Positions 25,381-36,800 of a stretch of DNA of 64,000 bases are shown here, one piece after another. The stretch's first letter is position 1. The number at the start of each line of letters is the position of its first letter. Location: positions 1,488,001-1,552,000 of the forward strand of contig JALBUN010000049.1 of NCBI GenBank assembly GCA_025174535.1, given 5' to 3'. The notes below the pieces were generated by a model. The model saw only the letters and a list, made by a program, of their open reading frames with translations, made no database searches and was not told the origin of the DNA. The DNA is from Cantharellus purpuraceus (lineage: Eukaryota > Basidiomycota > Agaricomycetes > Cantharellales > Hydnaceae). Both the position numbers and the translations under genes were made by a program.

Positions 25381-28085
25381 TCCAGGCCTCCCAATCACAA
25401 GAACGTTCCCGCCATCAACAGCACGACAGGCATGCACGCCGGGACTCGGGCCACTGGCAACAGGTCAGCCATGGCGGCCATGAGAAGCTATACTACATCT
25501 ACTTCCCCCGCGGAGCCCACAGACTTCCAGGCCTCCTAATCACAACAACTTCTCGCCATCAACACGACAGGCATACACGCCGGGACTGAGCCACTGGCAA
25601 CAGGTTAGCCATGGCGGCCATGAGAAGCTATCCTACATCCACTTCCCCCGCGGAGCCCACAGACTTCCAGGCCTCCTAATCACAACAACTTCTCGCCATC
25701 AACACGACAGGCATACACGCCGGGACTCGGGCCACTGGCAACAGGTTAGCCATGGCGGCCATGAGAAGCTATCCTACATCCACTTCCCCCGCGGAGCCCA
25801 CAGACTTCCAGGCCTCCTAATCACAACAACTTCTCGCCATCAACACGACAGGCATACATGCCGGGACTCGGGCCACTGGCAACAGGTTAGCCATGGCGGC
25901 CATGAGAAGCTATCCTACATCCACTTCCCCCACGGAGCCCACAGACTTCCAGGCTTCCTAATCACACTGACACTTGCCCGCCATCAACACCGCGACGGAC
26001 ATGTACTCCGGGACTCGAGCGGGACACTTGCAACAGGTCAGCCTTGGCGGCCACATGAAGGCCTACTACATCTACTTTCCCGCGGTGCTCATTCTCTACT
26101 TGCCCCGCTCGACGCGCGTGATGGTCGATCCTTGTCTCGCGCTGGTCGTGATGACGTATGGGAGGATGCTGGAGGCTCCAGGTCCGGCCGCGCGGACGGT
26201 TTGGATACATGTCGTTATCCTTGTGCAGCCCGGGGGAGGACGTGGAGCGTGGAGCGCGTGGAGGTGCGGGAGGCGATGGTGACGACGACGTACACCACCT
26301 TCCAGGCGTCCCAATCACACTGACACTTGCCCGCCATCAACACCCCGACGGACATGCATTCCGGGGACTCGGGCGGGACACTGGCAACAGCTCCGCCATG
26401 GCGGCCATGTGGAGGTGATGATGACGACGACGTGCACCACCTTCCAGGCGTTCTCATCACACTGATGCTTTCCTGCCATTAATACCACGACGGACATGCA
26501 CTCCGGGACTCGGGCAGGCCACTGGCAACAGGTCAGCCATGGCGGCCATATGAAGCCTACTACATCTACTTCACCCGCACGCGCTGGGCAGGATGGCATA
26601 TGGGAGGATGCTGGAGGCTCAAGGTCCGGCCGTGCAGAGGGTTTGGATACATGTCGCTATCTTGTGGCCCGGGGAGAGGACGTGGAGCGTGGGGTGATGA
26701 TGTCAACGACGTGCATCACCTTCCAGGCCTCCTAATCACACTGACACTTACCCGCCATCAACACCACGACGGACATGCATTCCGGGACTCGGGCGGGACA
26801 CTGGCAACAGCTCCGCATGGCGGCCACGTGGAGGTGATGACGACGACGTGCACCACCTTCCAGGCGTTCTCATCACACTGATGCTTTCCCGCCATCAATA
26901 CCATGACGGACATACACTCCGGGACTCGGGCAGGCCACTGGCAACAGGTCAGCCATGGCGGCCATATGAAGCTGTGGCCCGGGGAGAGGACGTGGGGCGT
27001 GGTCCGTGGGGGTGTGGGAGGTGATGATGACGACGACGTGCACCACCTTCCAGGCGTCCCAATCACACTGGCACTTGTCCGCCATCAGCACCACGACGGA
27101 CATGCACTCCGGGACTCGGGCGGGACACTGGCGACAGCTCAGCCATGGCGGCCATGTGAAGCCCTACTACATCCGCTTCACCCGCTCACGCTCGTCGTGA
27201 TGGCGTATGGGAGGATGCTGGAGGCTCAAGGTCCGGCCGTGCAGAAGGTTTGGATACATGTCGCTATCTTGTGGCCCGGGAAGAGGACGTGGGGCGTGGG
27301 GCGTGGAGCGTGTGGGAAGTGATGATGACAACGAAGTGCACCACCCAGGCTTCCTAATCACACTGACACTTGCCCGCCATCAACACCACGACGGACATGC
27401 ACTCCAGGACTCGGACGGGCCGCTAGCGACAACTCAGCCATGGCGGCCATGAAGCCCTACTACATCCACTTCACCCGCTCGCGCTCGTCTTGATGGCGTA
27501 TGGGAGGATGCTGGAGGCTCAAGGTCCGGCCGCGCAGACGGTTTGGATACATCTTGCAGCCCGGGGAGAGGATGTGGGGTGTGGAGCGTGGAGCGTGTGG
27601 GAAGTGATGATGACGATGAGGTGCATCACTTTCTAGGCCTCCTAATCACACTGACACTTGGCCGCCATCAACACCACGACGGACATGGACTGAGGGGCTC
27701 GGGCGGGACACTGGCACCAGCTCTGCCATGGCGGCCATATGGAGCCCTACTACACCCATTTTACCTGCGACGCTTGCCCGCCATCAACACCACGACGGAC
27801 ACGCACTCCGGGACTTGGGCGGGCCACTGGCAACAGGTCAGTCATGGCGGCCATGTGAAGCCCTGCTACATTTACTTCCCCACCTCCCCCGTCATCATCG
27901 ATCCTTGTCTCGCGCTGGTCGTGATGGTGTATGGGAGGATGCTGGAGGCTCAAGGTCCGGCCGCGCAGAGGGTGTCGTTATGTTGTGCAGCCTGGGGAGG
28001 ACGTGGGGCGCGGAGCGTATGGGGGTGTGGGAGGTGATGGTGATGGTGACGACGACGTGCACCACCACTCGTAGCTCTCCACATT
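25381..28085. repeat. GC-rich minisatellite, simple then composite units
   Basis: Tandem repeat array. The conserved core GCCATGGCGGCCATGAGAAG recurs at 25469, 25609, 25750 and 25891, giving a period of about 140-141 bp with near-identical copies. From about 25960 the unit (call A: ...CGCCATCAACACCACGACGG..., ...CTCCGGGACTCGGGCGGG...) alternates with a second block of about 180 bp (call B: ...TATGGGAGGATGCTGGAGG..., ...GGTTTGGATACATGTCG...). This gives longer, more diverged higher-order units up to about 28080. Open frames run through the array on both strands as a by-product of repetition and GC content. I do not treat them as genes. Confidence 0.9.
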
Positions 28086-28700
28086 ATGCGGACCCACACA
28101 CGTTTACGCTCGTTCATGTCGCGTTCGCGTCTTCGTATGGACAAGGAGGATCTTGATGCGTGCGGTACGGGCGACGTCTTGCCATGCATGTGCTGTCGAC
28201 GAGGCTTGAGGACCCCCGTGCCAAAGTCTGTCGTGGTGCACCAGCGACCAGCAGCACCCTCGTCATCATGCGGTCGGGCTCGGCAGAGGACGACGGTGGG
28301 CCACACAGGTCGACGGTCGTGCGCGGTTCGCGGTTCGCGTCTTTGTGGGGACAAGGATTTATATGATGCGTGCGTATGATGCGTGCGTGCGGTGGTGGTG
28401 GCGACGGCTTGCCATGTGCGTGTTATGTCGGCGAGGCGGATTGAGGACCCGTGTGCTGAATGTCTGGAGTGGTGCATCAGTACACGGGTGACTCGGGGGT
28501 CGCTGTTCGCTCCCCGCGTCAAGCTTCGACGAGGGAGAGGGAAGAGGGGGGGGGGGAGGGGCGCGCGCAACGTCGTAGGCAAGGCAGGCAGGCAGGCAAG
28601 GCATATCCTCGTGTTGGTGTTGGGGCGGTGGTGTATGAGCCTTGTCTATGTGGATGGGCATGGCGATCAGGTCTTTTTTCATGGGTCAGCGATGAGGGGC
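28086..28700. repeat. Two diverged copies of a roughly 230-bp GC-rich segment
   Basis: The segment starting near 28155 (GCGTGCGGTACGGGCGACG, CTTGCCATGCATGTGCTGTC, GAGGCTTGAGGACCC) recurs near 28382 (GCGTGCGGTGGTGGTGGCG, CTTGCCATGTGCGTGTTATG, GCGGATTGAGGACCC). A run of about ten G lies near 28548, followed by a short GCAGGCAG tract. The segment is non-coding as far as can be judged and looks like an extension of the low-complexity block next to the minisatellite. Confidence 0.6.
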
Positions 28701-29200
28701 TCTAAAGTCCATGTCTTTACATTGTTGATATTTCCCCCCCAAAAAATGTTTGCGAGATAAATTATAAACCGAGCTCAACAACACGCAAGGGGGATATTAT
28801 TATTGGCCAATGTTTTATTTTTTTTTCTTTGTACAGGTCTGCCTCACAAGAAGGGGGGTAACGTACGCTACATGCAGACAATCAATTAAACAACTTTTTT
28901 TTTTTTTGGCTGGTATGATCGCGGGGGCTAGGCTAAGACGCTCTACTGTATAAGAGAGGACCTCCCCGAGTGAACATCCGTTCGTTGAATGATATACCGA
29001 CTCTCTTCACCGCCGTGAGGAGGTGGTCCAACAGCTGCACAATCCAAGCGTCAGCCCCCATATGGTCATGCGCAACCACAACACATACCAGTCGCGCGCG
29101 CGCACACACACAACACACACACGCACTCTTTTCTGTGCGTGTGTGTGTACATGTATGTGCATTGCCGTCCCCCTTCCCCTTCCTTAGGTAGGGCAGGGGT
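28701..29200. other. 3' flank of the F-box gene with simple-sequence tracts
   Basis: 500 bp without a gene. It contains T-runs near 28815 and 28896, an alternating (AC)n/(CG)n tract at 29096-29125 and a (TG)n tract at 29135-29150. Nothing else was recognised. Confidence 0.5.
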
Positions 29201-31423
29201 TCACTCCATCTTGGTCATGCTCCACACGCCCCCCCACGCCGGTGCATCCACCGGCGTCGCCGTCTCGCGCCACCGCCCCACGAGGTTTTTGTTGCCGTGC
29301 ACGTACCCGCAGAACAGCCACCGTCCCACATCCGTCTGTCCAAAAAAAAAAAAAAGCAATGATCATCAGCCTCGAAGACGACGCCAGACGACGTTCAACG
29401 CACCCCACGTGCATCCTCCCGCACAAGCACCACCAACCCATCCCAATCGCGCACCCGACCCGCAACCCGACTATGGCCCCACGCCTCTCCAAAATCAGGA
29501 AGCGTCTGCCACAAAAAAAAACCGTCAATAACACTAATAAAACAATGTCCTTCCCGCACGACACGCACCTCACCAGTCAAGATAATATCCCACACGCCGC
29601 CGCCATAATACCCAACATGCTCCAACTCATTATTCAGCACAGCATGCAACGGATCATACGTCACATACTCTGACAAGAGCAGCATGCTGTCTGTATCATA
29701 CACGCGAAATCTGCCCTGTGCCCCAAACAAAACATCAATATCAGGGGGGGTGCAGCCTATGCAGACAACACATACCTCTCTTTCTACCATGCGTACCATG
29801 GGCGGCAGCCACGCCTGCAGCGCACCCGAACCCAGCCCATCCTCGGTGACGTCGTCATATTCCAGCACTTTATCTTGAGTATGCTGGTGATGTTCCCTAC
29901 ACACACACACACCATCAACACCATCCACAACATCAGCAGCCACACCGATCACGCACCGAATACGAAACTGAATGGACGGGGGCGGGCGTGTCAGTGATGC
30001 ACAAATGCCTTTAGACGTTTTGCGCACCTGCATGGGTGCCTCGATAGCCCCAGGCACAGGAGGTACATGGAGGGGTCCACCCTCCTGCGCAGTATGGAGG
30101 AGTGTCTGGAACGACGACGACGGCAATCCCTAACAGATAAGCATCAGCATCAGCACCAAGCCCACGACCACGGGACAGACGCACCAGCCATCTCCCATTC
30201 CACACGCCTGCCAGCATCCCAGGGGTATACACGCGGTCGCGATAGGCCATCAGGTTGCCAAAGTCATAGCACGTGCGAAGCCGCATCCAGTCGTGCTCGT
30301 GCAGCAGGCTGGTCTTCCCGCCCCATTGCGCGCACGCCGTCTCGACACTGCTGAATGCCTCGTAATCCTCGCGCGTGGCGCCGCGCCAGCCCGTGCGCGC
30401 TCGCTCGGCGCGGGTGGCGGGGGCGTGCGAGCCGAGGGGCACCCACCCGTGCTGGCTGCGGATGAGATGCGAGCGCCGCTCGAAGCGCACCGTGTAGGAG
30501 AGCAGCGCGGGAGGGATGAGGAGGGGACAGGCAAGGGTAAGTTCAAACCCAAAGTGGTCCGGGATGACGCATGGCGGGGGCTGGGGGACCATGGTGAGGG
30601 TGAGGATGGAAAGGGGCGGGGGAGGCGGGGGGAGGTCTGGGGTTGGGGGAGGGATGAGGAAGTAGATGAGGGGTGCGTGGGTGGAGGGATACTGCACAAG
30701 AGGGTCGGTTGTGGGGCAGGGCCAGCGGAAAAAAGCGGCATACCTTGAAAGAGCCTGCATACAAGGGAAAGAGGGCTGCCATGATCTCCTCGCGCTCGGC
30801 GGGAGTCTCACTGTGAGCACGCTCTGTGGCCACCGGGGTGAGCCATCACGTGCGGGTCAGAGATGTGAGGGGGGCTCACCGTTGTCTGTGAACCAGAAGA
30901 GCCACATGGCGAGGGCGTTGATCTCCGTGTCAAGGACCCAGCCCTGTTGCGCGCCGTCGTGCAGACGCCCGCCGGGGCGCACAAAGTCGCGGGCGAAGCG
31001 GTCGACGCGCGCGTATTGGATGAGCTGGGGCGCATTGTTGCCGTCGCACTCGAGGAACATGATGTATGCCGTCCACAAGTCGACGCGGAGGCCGCCGTCG
31101 CTGGCTGGGGCGGGGGGGAGGGGACGCGGGTAGGCATTGTGGCGGATGCGCTTGAGGGCGATGCAGCGGCGGACGAGCTCGTCGGCCTGGTCGCGGATGT
31201 TGGTGTCGGTAAGGCGTCTGTGGATGGCGGAGGCGTCGAATTTGGTGGCGAAGATACGGGCGTAAAGTTGGGGGTTGCTGTGTCTGTTGGCGATGGTGTA
31301 GATGCGGCGGGACAGAGCGAGGAAGGCGGGCAGGGCGGCGGGGGGACCGAGGAGGGAGAGGAGGGCGACGTGGAAGGCGATCTCCTGGATGATTTCGCTG
31401 GGGGCGGTCTGGAAGGAGAACAT
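29201..31423 (-). CDS. F-box-like protein of the Agaricomycete expansion
   Basis: Member of a basidiomycete family with an N-terminal F-box-like segment and a C-terminal substrate-type domain; such proteins usually link targets to SCF ubiquitin ligases. The N terminus MFSFQTAPSEIIQEIAFHVA then ALPAFLALSRRIYTIANRHS forms the F-box-like part. The downstream conserved blocks are LWTAYIMFLECDGNNAPQLI, ERREEIMAALFPLYAG-type sequence, HFGFELTLACPLLIP, YTVRFERRSHLIRSQHGW and DWMRLRTCYDFGNLMAYRDRV. The family hallmark follows: GVWDIILTGE ... LPDFGEAWGHSRVAGRVRDW, DGLVVLVRE, then GRWLFCGYVHGNKNLVGRWR, ending WSMTKME-stop at 29201. Several short introns split the C-terminal half. The middle is very proline-rich. 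An inverted, damaged copy lies immediately upstream. Confidence 0.75.
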
Positions 31424-31759
31424 GGTGATGAGTGCACAAGGGGAGGGGGAATACAGCTATATAAGCACCGAGGAGAATTGAGTTTTTTTTTAAAAGTCCG
31501 GCTTCTGTTCCCTGATGCGGAAGGGGGGCCTGGCTCGTCGTCGAGCTGAACCGATGCCGGAGCGCCACCCAAAGAGGCGACGGCGCGGGAGGTGACGATG
31601 ACTGCGGAAACTCACACTAGCTCATTCTTGGTGTCTCCGCCATTTAATCACCGTCTCTAGAAGCAAGGCACTCTCTCGCGAATCATCTCTCCCCACACGC
31701 TCTCCGTCATCCACCGGCCTGTCCTCATGCTCCACAACCTCCAGTTTGCTTCCTCGCTA
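31424..31759. other. Spacer between the F-box gene and its inverted copy
   Basis: About 335 bp. It holds the 5' flank and presumed promoter of the minus-strand F-box gene. An imperfect A/T-run lies near 31480. No other feature was recognised. Confidence 0.5.
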
Positions 31760-32680
31760 CACCATCGCCAACAGACACAGCAACCCCCAGCTTTACGCCC
31801 GTATCTTTGCCACCAAGTTCGACGCCTCCGCCATCCACAGACGCCTTACCGACACCAACATCCGCGACCAGGCCGACGAGCTCGTCCGCCGCTGCATCGC
31901 CCTCAAGCGCATCCGCCACAATGCCTACCCGCCCCAGCCAGCGACGGCGGCCTCCGCGTCGACATGTGGACGGCGTATATCATGTTCCTCGAGTGCGACG
32001 GCAACAATGCGCCCCAGCTCATCCAGTACGCGCGCGTCGACCGCTTCGCCCGCGACTTTGTGCGCCCCGGCGGGCGTCTGCACGACGGCGCGCAACAGGG
32101 CTGGGTCCTCGACAATGAAATCAACGCTCTGGCCATGCGGCTCTTCTGGCACAGACCACGGTGAGCCTCCCCCAACACTGCTGGCCACGTGATGGCTTAC
32201 CCTGGTGGCGGCCACAGAGCGTGCTCGCAGCGAGACCCCCGCCGAGCGCGAGGAGATCATGGCTGCGCTTTTCCCCTTGTACGCAAACCGACTCTTGCAG
32301 TCACCCTCTCTACCCACGCACCACTGATCTATTTCCTCATCCCAATCCCAACCCTCCCCCCGCCTCCCCCGCCCCTTTCCATCCTTACCCTCACCATGGT
32401 CCCCCAGCCCCCGCCATGCGTCATCCCGGACCACTTTGGGTTTGAACTTACCCTTGCCTGTTCCCTCCTCATCCCTCCCGTGCTGCTCTCCTACACGGTG
32501 CGCTTTGAGCGGCGCTCGCACCTTGTCCGCAGCCAGCACGGGTGGGTGCGCCTTGGCTCGCGCGCACGGGCTGGCGGGGCGCCACGGGCGAGGACTACGA
32601 GGGGTTCAGCAAGGTCGAGACGGCGTGCGCGCAGTGGGGCGCACGCTGCACACGCACGACTGGATGCGGCTTCGGGGCCT
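31760..32680 (+). pseudogene. Inverted, truncated copy of the neighbouring F-box gene
   Basis: Very similar to the gene at 29201-31423 but in the opposite orientation (head to head). Similarity begins at the codons for YTIANRHSNPQLYARIFATK, so the F-box start is missing. It runs through the ECDGNNAPQLIQYARVDRF segment, the HFGFELTLACSLLIPP block and the DWMRLR region, then stops. Around 31928 it lacks 16 nt relative to the parent (parent TACCCGCGTCCCCTCCCCCC..., copy TACCCGCCCCAGCC). This shifts the frame, and the proline-rich segment near 32325 contains a stop. No C-terminal hallmark (WDGLVVLVR) is present. Both copies keep near-identical GC-rich sequence, so the duplication appears recent. 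Confidence 0.85.
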
Positions 32681-32767
32681 GTCCCGAACAGAAGGACGAG
32701 GTGGACAGGCGCCCAGTGTGGTGCCATCTCTCAAGTATCATCATCACGCACAAGCGATGAATTCGTA

Positions 32768-33287
32768 TCAAAGCGTAGTAGGTTTAGCCTTTTTTTCTTC
32801 TCGACGCTCCTCTTCTGCATCATTTTCCCGTGCCCGTTTCCTATCGGGCACGGCTGGCTCCTCTTCTTCTCCGCCCGAGTCCTCTGCAGGCTCCTTGCCG
32901 CCTCCTGGCACCCATCCCTTGTCTTCCTCGTCGTCGCCGCCCTCGCCGGCATTCTGTGCGCGTGGCGTCTCAGCTACAGTGTCATGCGTCGTGGCAGTAG
33001 ATACGTACTTCCCCCAGTAGCAACGCCGTCAGCCCGTCCTCCCCCTTGTTGTACTACATTATAGACTGTTGTTGTTGTGAATGACACGACGCACCTCGTC
33101 CCCGTCCCCGTCTTCCTCGTCGCTGCCCTCCTCGTCCTCTTCATCACTCGCCTAGACTCGCGCGTGAGGCGACCTGACCCGCTGCCCACGAAACACGCAC
33201 CATCTCGTATTCGTCGCTCTCCTCTCCGTCCGTATCGTCGCCGTGGCCGCCGCGCTTGAGTGCTGCGCCTGGTTGAGTGATGGCCAT
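32768..33287 (-). CDS. Small acidic, probably nuclear protein of unknown function
   Basis: Four short exons too small to stand out as open frames join in phase. They are MAITQPGAALKRGGHGDDTD...EYEM (start 33287), ASDEEDEEGSDEEDGDGDE, the hydrophobic segment YNKGEDGLTALLLGE, and a last exon with GDDEEDKGWVPGGGKEPAED then PDRKRARENDAEEERREEKK and KPTTL-stop at 32768. Introns begin GTGCGT, GTGCGT and GTACGT and end TAG, TAG and GAG. The last acceptor is the least certain. The total is about 129 residues, strongly acidic, with a basic KRAR/KKAK nuclear-signal-like stretch. I do not recognise a named family. Confidence 0.55.
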
Positions 33288-33740
33288 GCGTGATAGGCAA
33301 TGGCGTGGGTGGGTGTGGCACGGCGCGATGCGTGGGAACGGGCGGAGATGTGTCTGACGCGGAATTTTCGAAGCTCCGCCGCCACTGACGGACGCTTCTA
33401 GCGAGTGATGTATGCGGAGGCTGTGGTGGAGTGGCACTGGACCCGTGCGTGCGGATGTCCGAGCCCTTCGGAGCGTGTGTCGTTGGGGATGGCGGCTTTG
33501 CGGGGCATTCTGACGTGATTTTTGTTCCAGCTGGCCCGGGTCGGGAAACGTCTGGGAGGCTCGCTTGCGAGAGAGTCTGCGGTGCACAGCAAATGAACTG
33601 AAGGAACGTTCTGGGAGGCTCGCTTCGCTGAACCTCCGAGCCATTCGGACGACGGTGTGGAGTCACGCTCGCGGTCTGTCACAGGAGGACGTCACCGGGA
33701 GACATGACGTTGAGACACGTGACTGACGTAGGATTCAGGC

Positions 33741-33750
33741 TTTATAAACA
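33741..33750 (+). promoter_or_regulatory. TATA-like element upstream of the YTH gene
   Basis: TTTATAAACA in otherwise GC-rich DNA, about 145 bp before the proposed ATG at 33893. It is the clearest core-promoter candidate in the divergent interval between the acidic-protein gene and the YTH gene. Confidence 0.45.
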
Positions 33751-33892
33751 GAGCAAGCCCCCAGCCTCGTATCAGGTGCTTGGTAATAGACGACGCCCAG
33801 TACAATACACGAGTACTCTACAGAATCTCTGTCCCCTGTGCGTACAGCACACTATCCTCCCCTGCGTGCTCGCTGACACGGGGCACAGTTGC

Positions 33893-36800
33893 ATGCATCC
33901 GCCCCTCGCCGTCGCCGCCGACGCCACAGGGTCTCTGTCCCCCCGTGAGTGTCGCCTGTTTCCTCCCTGTTCGAGAGACTTCCTGTGCCCAAGGTCACGT
34001 GATGGCCTGGCCCTGATTTATTTTATTTTGTTGGCTGTATGAGAGCGTCTATTGGGATTATCCGCCTCCCTCTCTCTCTCTGTTCGTTCTTCTTCTCTCA
34101 CCTTCTAACCCGTTCTTTTCTTTTCCATCTCTTTCACAGACTCTGCATATAACTTCCGTCCCCCGCCCCCTCCTGCTTCCCCCTCTTTGCAGCCTCCAGC
34201 CTCTTCTCGTCTTCCTTCTCCGCGTCTTGTCTCCCATTGGTTCTATGAGACCGTCAGAAACACCCTGCCTTCCTCCAGCAGTCGCCCGAATTCTTCCTCC
34301 GTTTCCCGCGACGTTTCCAGCCCCCCCCTCACGCCCATGTCTGCTCCCCGCCACCCGCCCGCCCCAGAGTCGCCCCGCTCCCCTGCCCCGCCCTCCCCGC
34401 CCGCCCATCGTCCGGCACGACACGCGCCCCCCCGCCCCTCCTTCCACCGTCCCCCCTATTATCGCAACCCCTCCCGCTCCGAGCCCCCCTTCTACCCCCC
34501 GCCTCCGCCCCCGCCCCCGCCCTGCCCTGCGTTCATGGGCCAGTACGTGACCACCCAGCCGCCCCACTCCCTCCCCATGCCGTCCTTTGCCTTCTCACAG
34601 CCCTTTGCACACCCTGGAATACATGCCCCCGATCCCGGCGCTGTCGGCATCCCCTTTAGTCCTCTCCCTCCCCGCGGCTTTCCCTACCAGCCCCCGCCTG
34701 CCTCCGACCCCCTCTCGGCGGATCCCCAAGACACCCGCCCGGCGCAAGGCTATCCGCCCGCCTCGTCCCCGCCCCCCGCCACCCCCGTCTCCGGCCAACA
34801 TGTCCCCCACCACGCGTACGCCCCCGTGCACTTTTCCCCCGCACCCTCCGGCCCGCCGCACTATCACGCGTACCCCGCGCCCTCCTACCCGCACTCGTCC
34901 CCCGGCCTGTTCTCGTACGCCCCCGCCCCGTACCAGCAGTCCTACTACACCCCGCCTCCCGCCTCCCCCGAGGATCCGTCCAAGCCCGCCGGCACGTGGT
35001 GGTACGTCTCCCCCGGCCCCGCCGCCCCCCAGCAGTACGACTCGTCGCCGTACCGCGGGCCGTACTACCACCCGACGATGCAGATGGGCCGCCCCGAGTA
35101 TGACCCGTATTCCCCGCTCGGTCCTGCGTCCCCTACCACTGCCTTTCCGGGGTCGTCTGCACAGGCGCAGCAGCAGCAGCAGCCCATGATGCGTCCCCCG
35201 CCGCCGCCGATGCACCCCTCACCACCCCTCGCGTCTCGTACCGGTCCCCCAACTGGTCCCGGACCTGGACCTGGACTTGCTGCGCCGCCCCCCGCTCCGG
35301 CACCCGCCCCAGCACGCGAGCCCCCGCCGCCTTCGCCCGTTGCACCCCGAAAAGAGGACACGCCCAGCTCCTCCGCCTCCCCCGCCGCCGCCTCGCGCAA
35401 ATCCTACCACCCCAACCCGCCTGCCAACCGCTCCGAGTGGGTCATGTGGGTGGGCAACGTCCCGTCGGACGCGACGCACGACGAGCTGTGGGGATTCTTC
35501 AATCAGTCTGCCCCCGTGCATCCCCTCCCTGCGGGGACGTCTGCCGTCATGTCGTCGCGCCACGTGCAGCCGCCTTTGCCCGTCGTCACCGAGAGCGACA
35601 AGGACAAGGGCAAGGCGGACGTGTGGGGGGGCGTGTCCTCCGTGTTTGTGATCGCACGGTCGAATTGTGCGTTTGTGAATTACGAAACGGGGGAGCATTT
35701 GGCGTGTGCCGTGGCCCATTTTAATGGGAGGCCGGTGCGGCCGCGGGATCCGCGATGCCCGCGGCTGGTGTGTAGGGTGAGGAGGCGGGATGATGATTTG
35801 AGGGCGGGCGTGGGCGGGCAGAGGGGGATTGGGCTGCATACGCGGTGGGTGGCGGAGCAGAGGGAGAGGGAGCAGGGGAGGGGGCGGGGGTTGAAGGCGA
35901 AAAAGGGCGATCCATCATCCGCGGTGGCTGCCGCTGAGCAGGATAATATCGACGGGCCGTCGATGTCGCCGTCGACCTATTTCGCACCGTCAAGCGCCTC
36001 CCACCCGTCCCCGTCCATCGCTGCCGTGTCCCCCGACGACGATCTGCGGCATATCTCGAGGTCGTCCAGGCGCGGCTCTCCCGACGACAAGGATGCGCCG
36101 CGGCATGGCAGCTCGGGCGATCGCTCGTTTGCGTCCACCAACTCCAGCTTTCTGGCCGCTCACTTCCCCAAGCGGTACTTTATTCTAAAGTCTCTGACTC
36201 AGGTCAGTAACCAAACCAATCTTTTGGTCATTTGCATGTTCCGCTGACTTGTATGCATCGTATGGTAGCATGATCTCAATCTGAGCGTGGAGCGTGGCGT
36301 CTGGGCAACGCAACCCCACAACGAGGGCATCCTCGATCAGGCCTATCGCACAAGCACGGAAGTTTACCTCATTTTCGGTGCCAATAAAAGCGGAGAGTTT
36401 TTCGGCTACGCAAGGTGAGTACATGTGTGTGTTCTTTTTTTTTCTAGTTCTATCCATCTCCCACGACGGCTAATGCCATGTTTTATCTCCATCTTCCGCA
36501 TGTAAGAATGGCGGGACCCGTTTTTCACAGCGACCGCGTCGACCACGTCTTGTGGGCATCACGACCCGGCCTACCTCCCACCACCAGCAGCAGCGGACAT
36601 CGAGGAGGCTCCAGTCCGCCAGAAGCCATCGCCGAAGAGGACGAGTCCGACAAGAGCATCCTCTCCCCCAGCGAGCATCGCATGGTGGGCCAGTCCCCTG
36701 CGCCCGTGACGCCAGGTCAGGACCCCCCGACGCGTCTCGACGCCCACTCTCGCGGCGGCACCACGTATCCGCAAGGACAAGTCTCGGCCCCTGCAGAGGC

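Noticed and set aside
25500..28080. Long open frames in the minisatellite as repeat-protein genes
   Set aside because: Open frames occur on both strands in several frames, change frame between units, and have no start context or splice structure; they follow from GC-rich repetition.
30250..31572. Several long GC-rich frames opposite the F-box gene
   Set aside because: They are antisense or shifted shadows of the F-box gene, with Pro/Arg/Ser-rich composition and no domain.
32974..33666. A 230-codon minus-strand frame as a protein
   Set aside because: It is basic, low-complexity and shadows the better-supported four-exon acidic gene in another frame.
34187..34337. Start of the YTH protein at 34187
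   Set aside because: The codon there is TTG. A small upstream exon from an ATG at 33893 joins in phase by a GTGAGT donor and CACAG acceptor, and makes the full model divisible by three.
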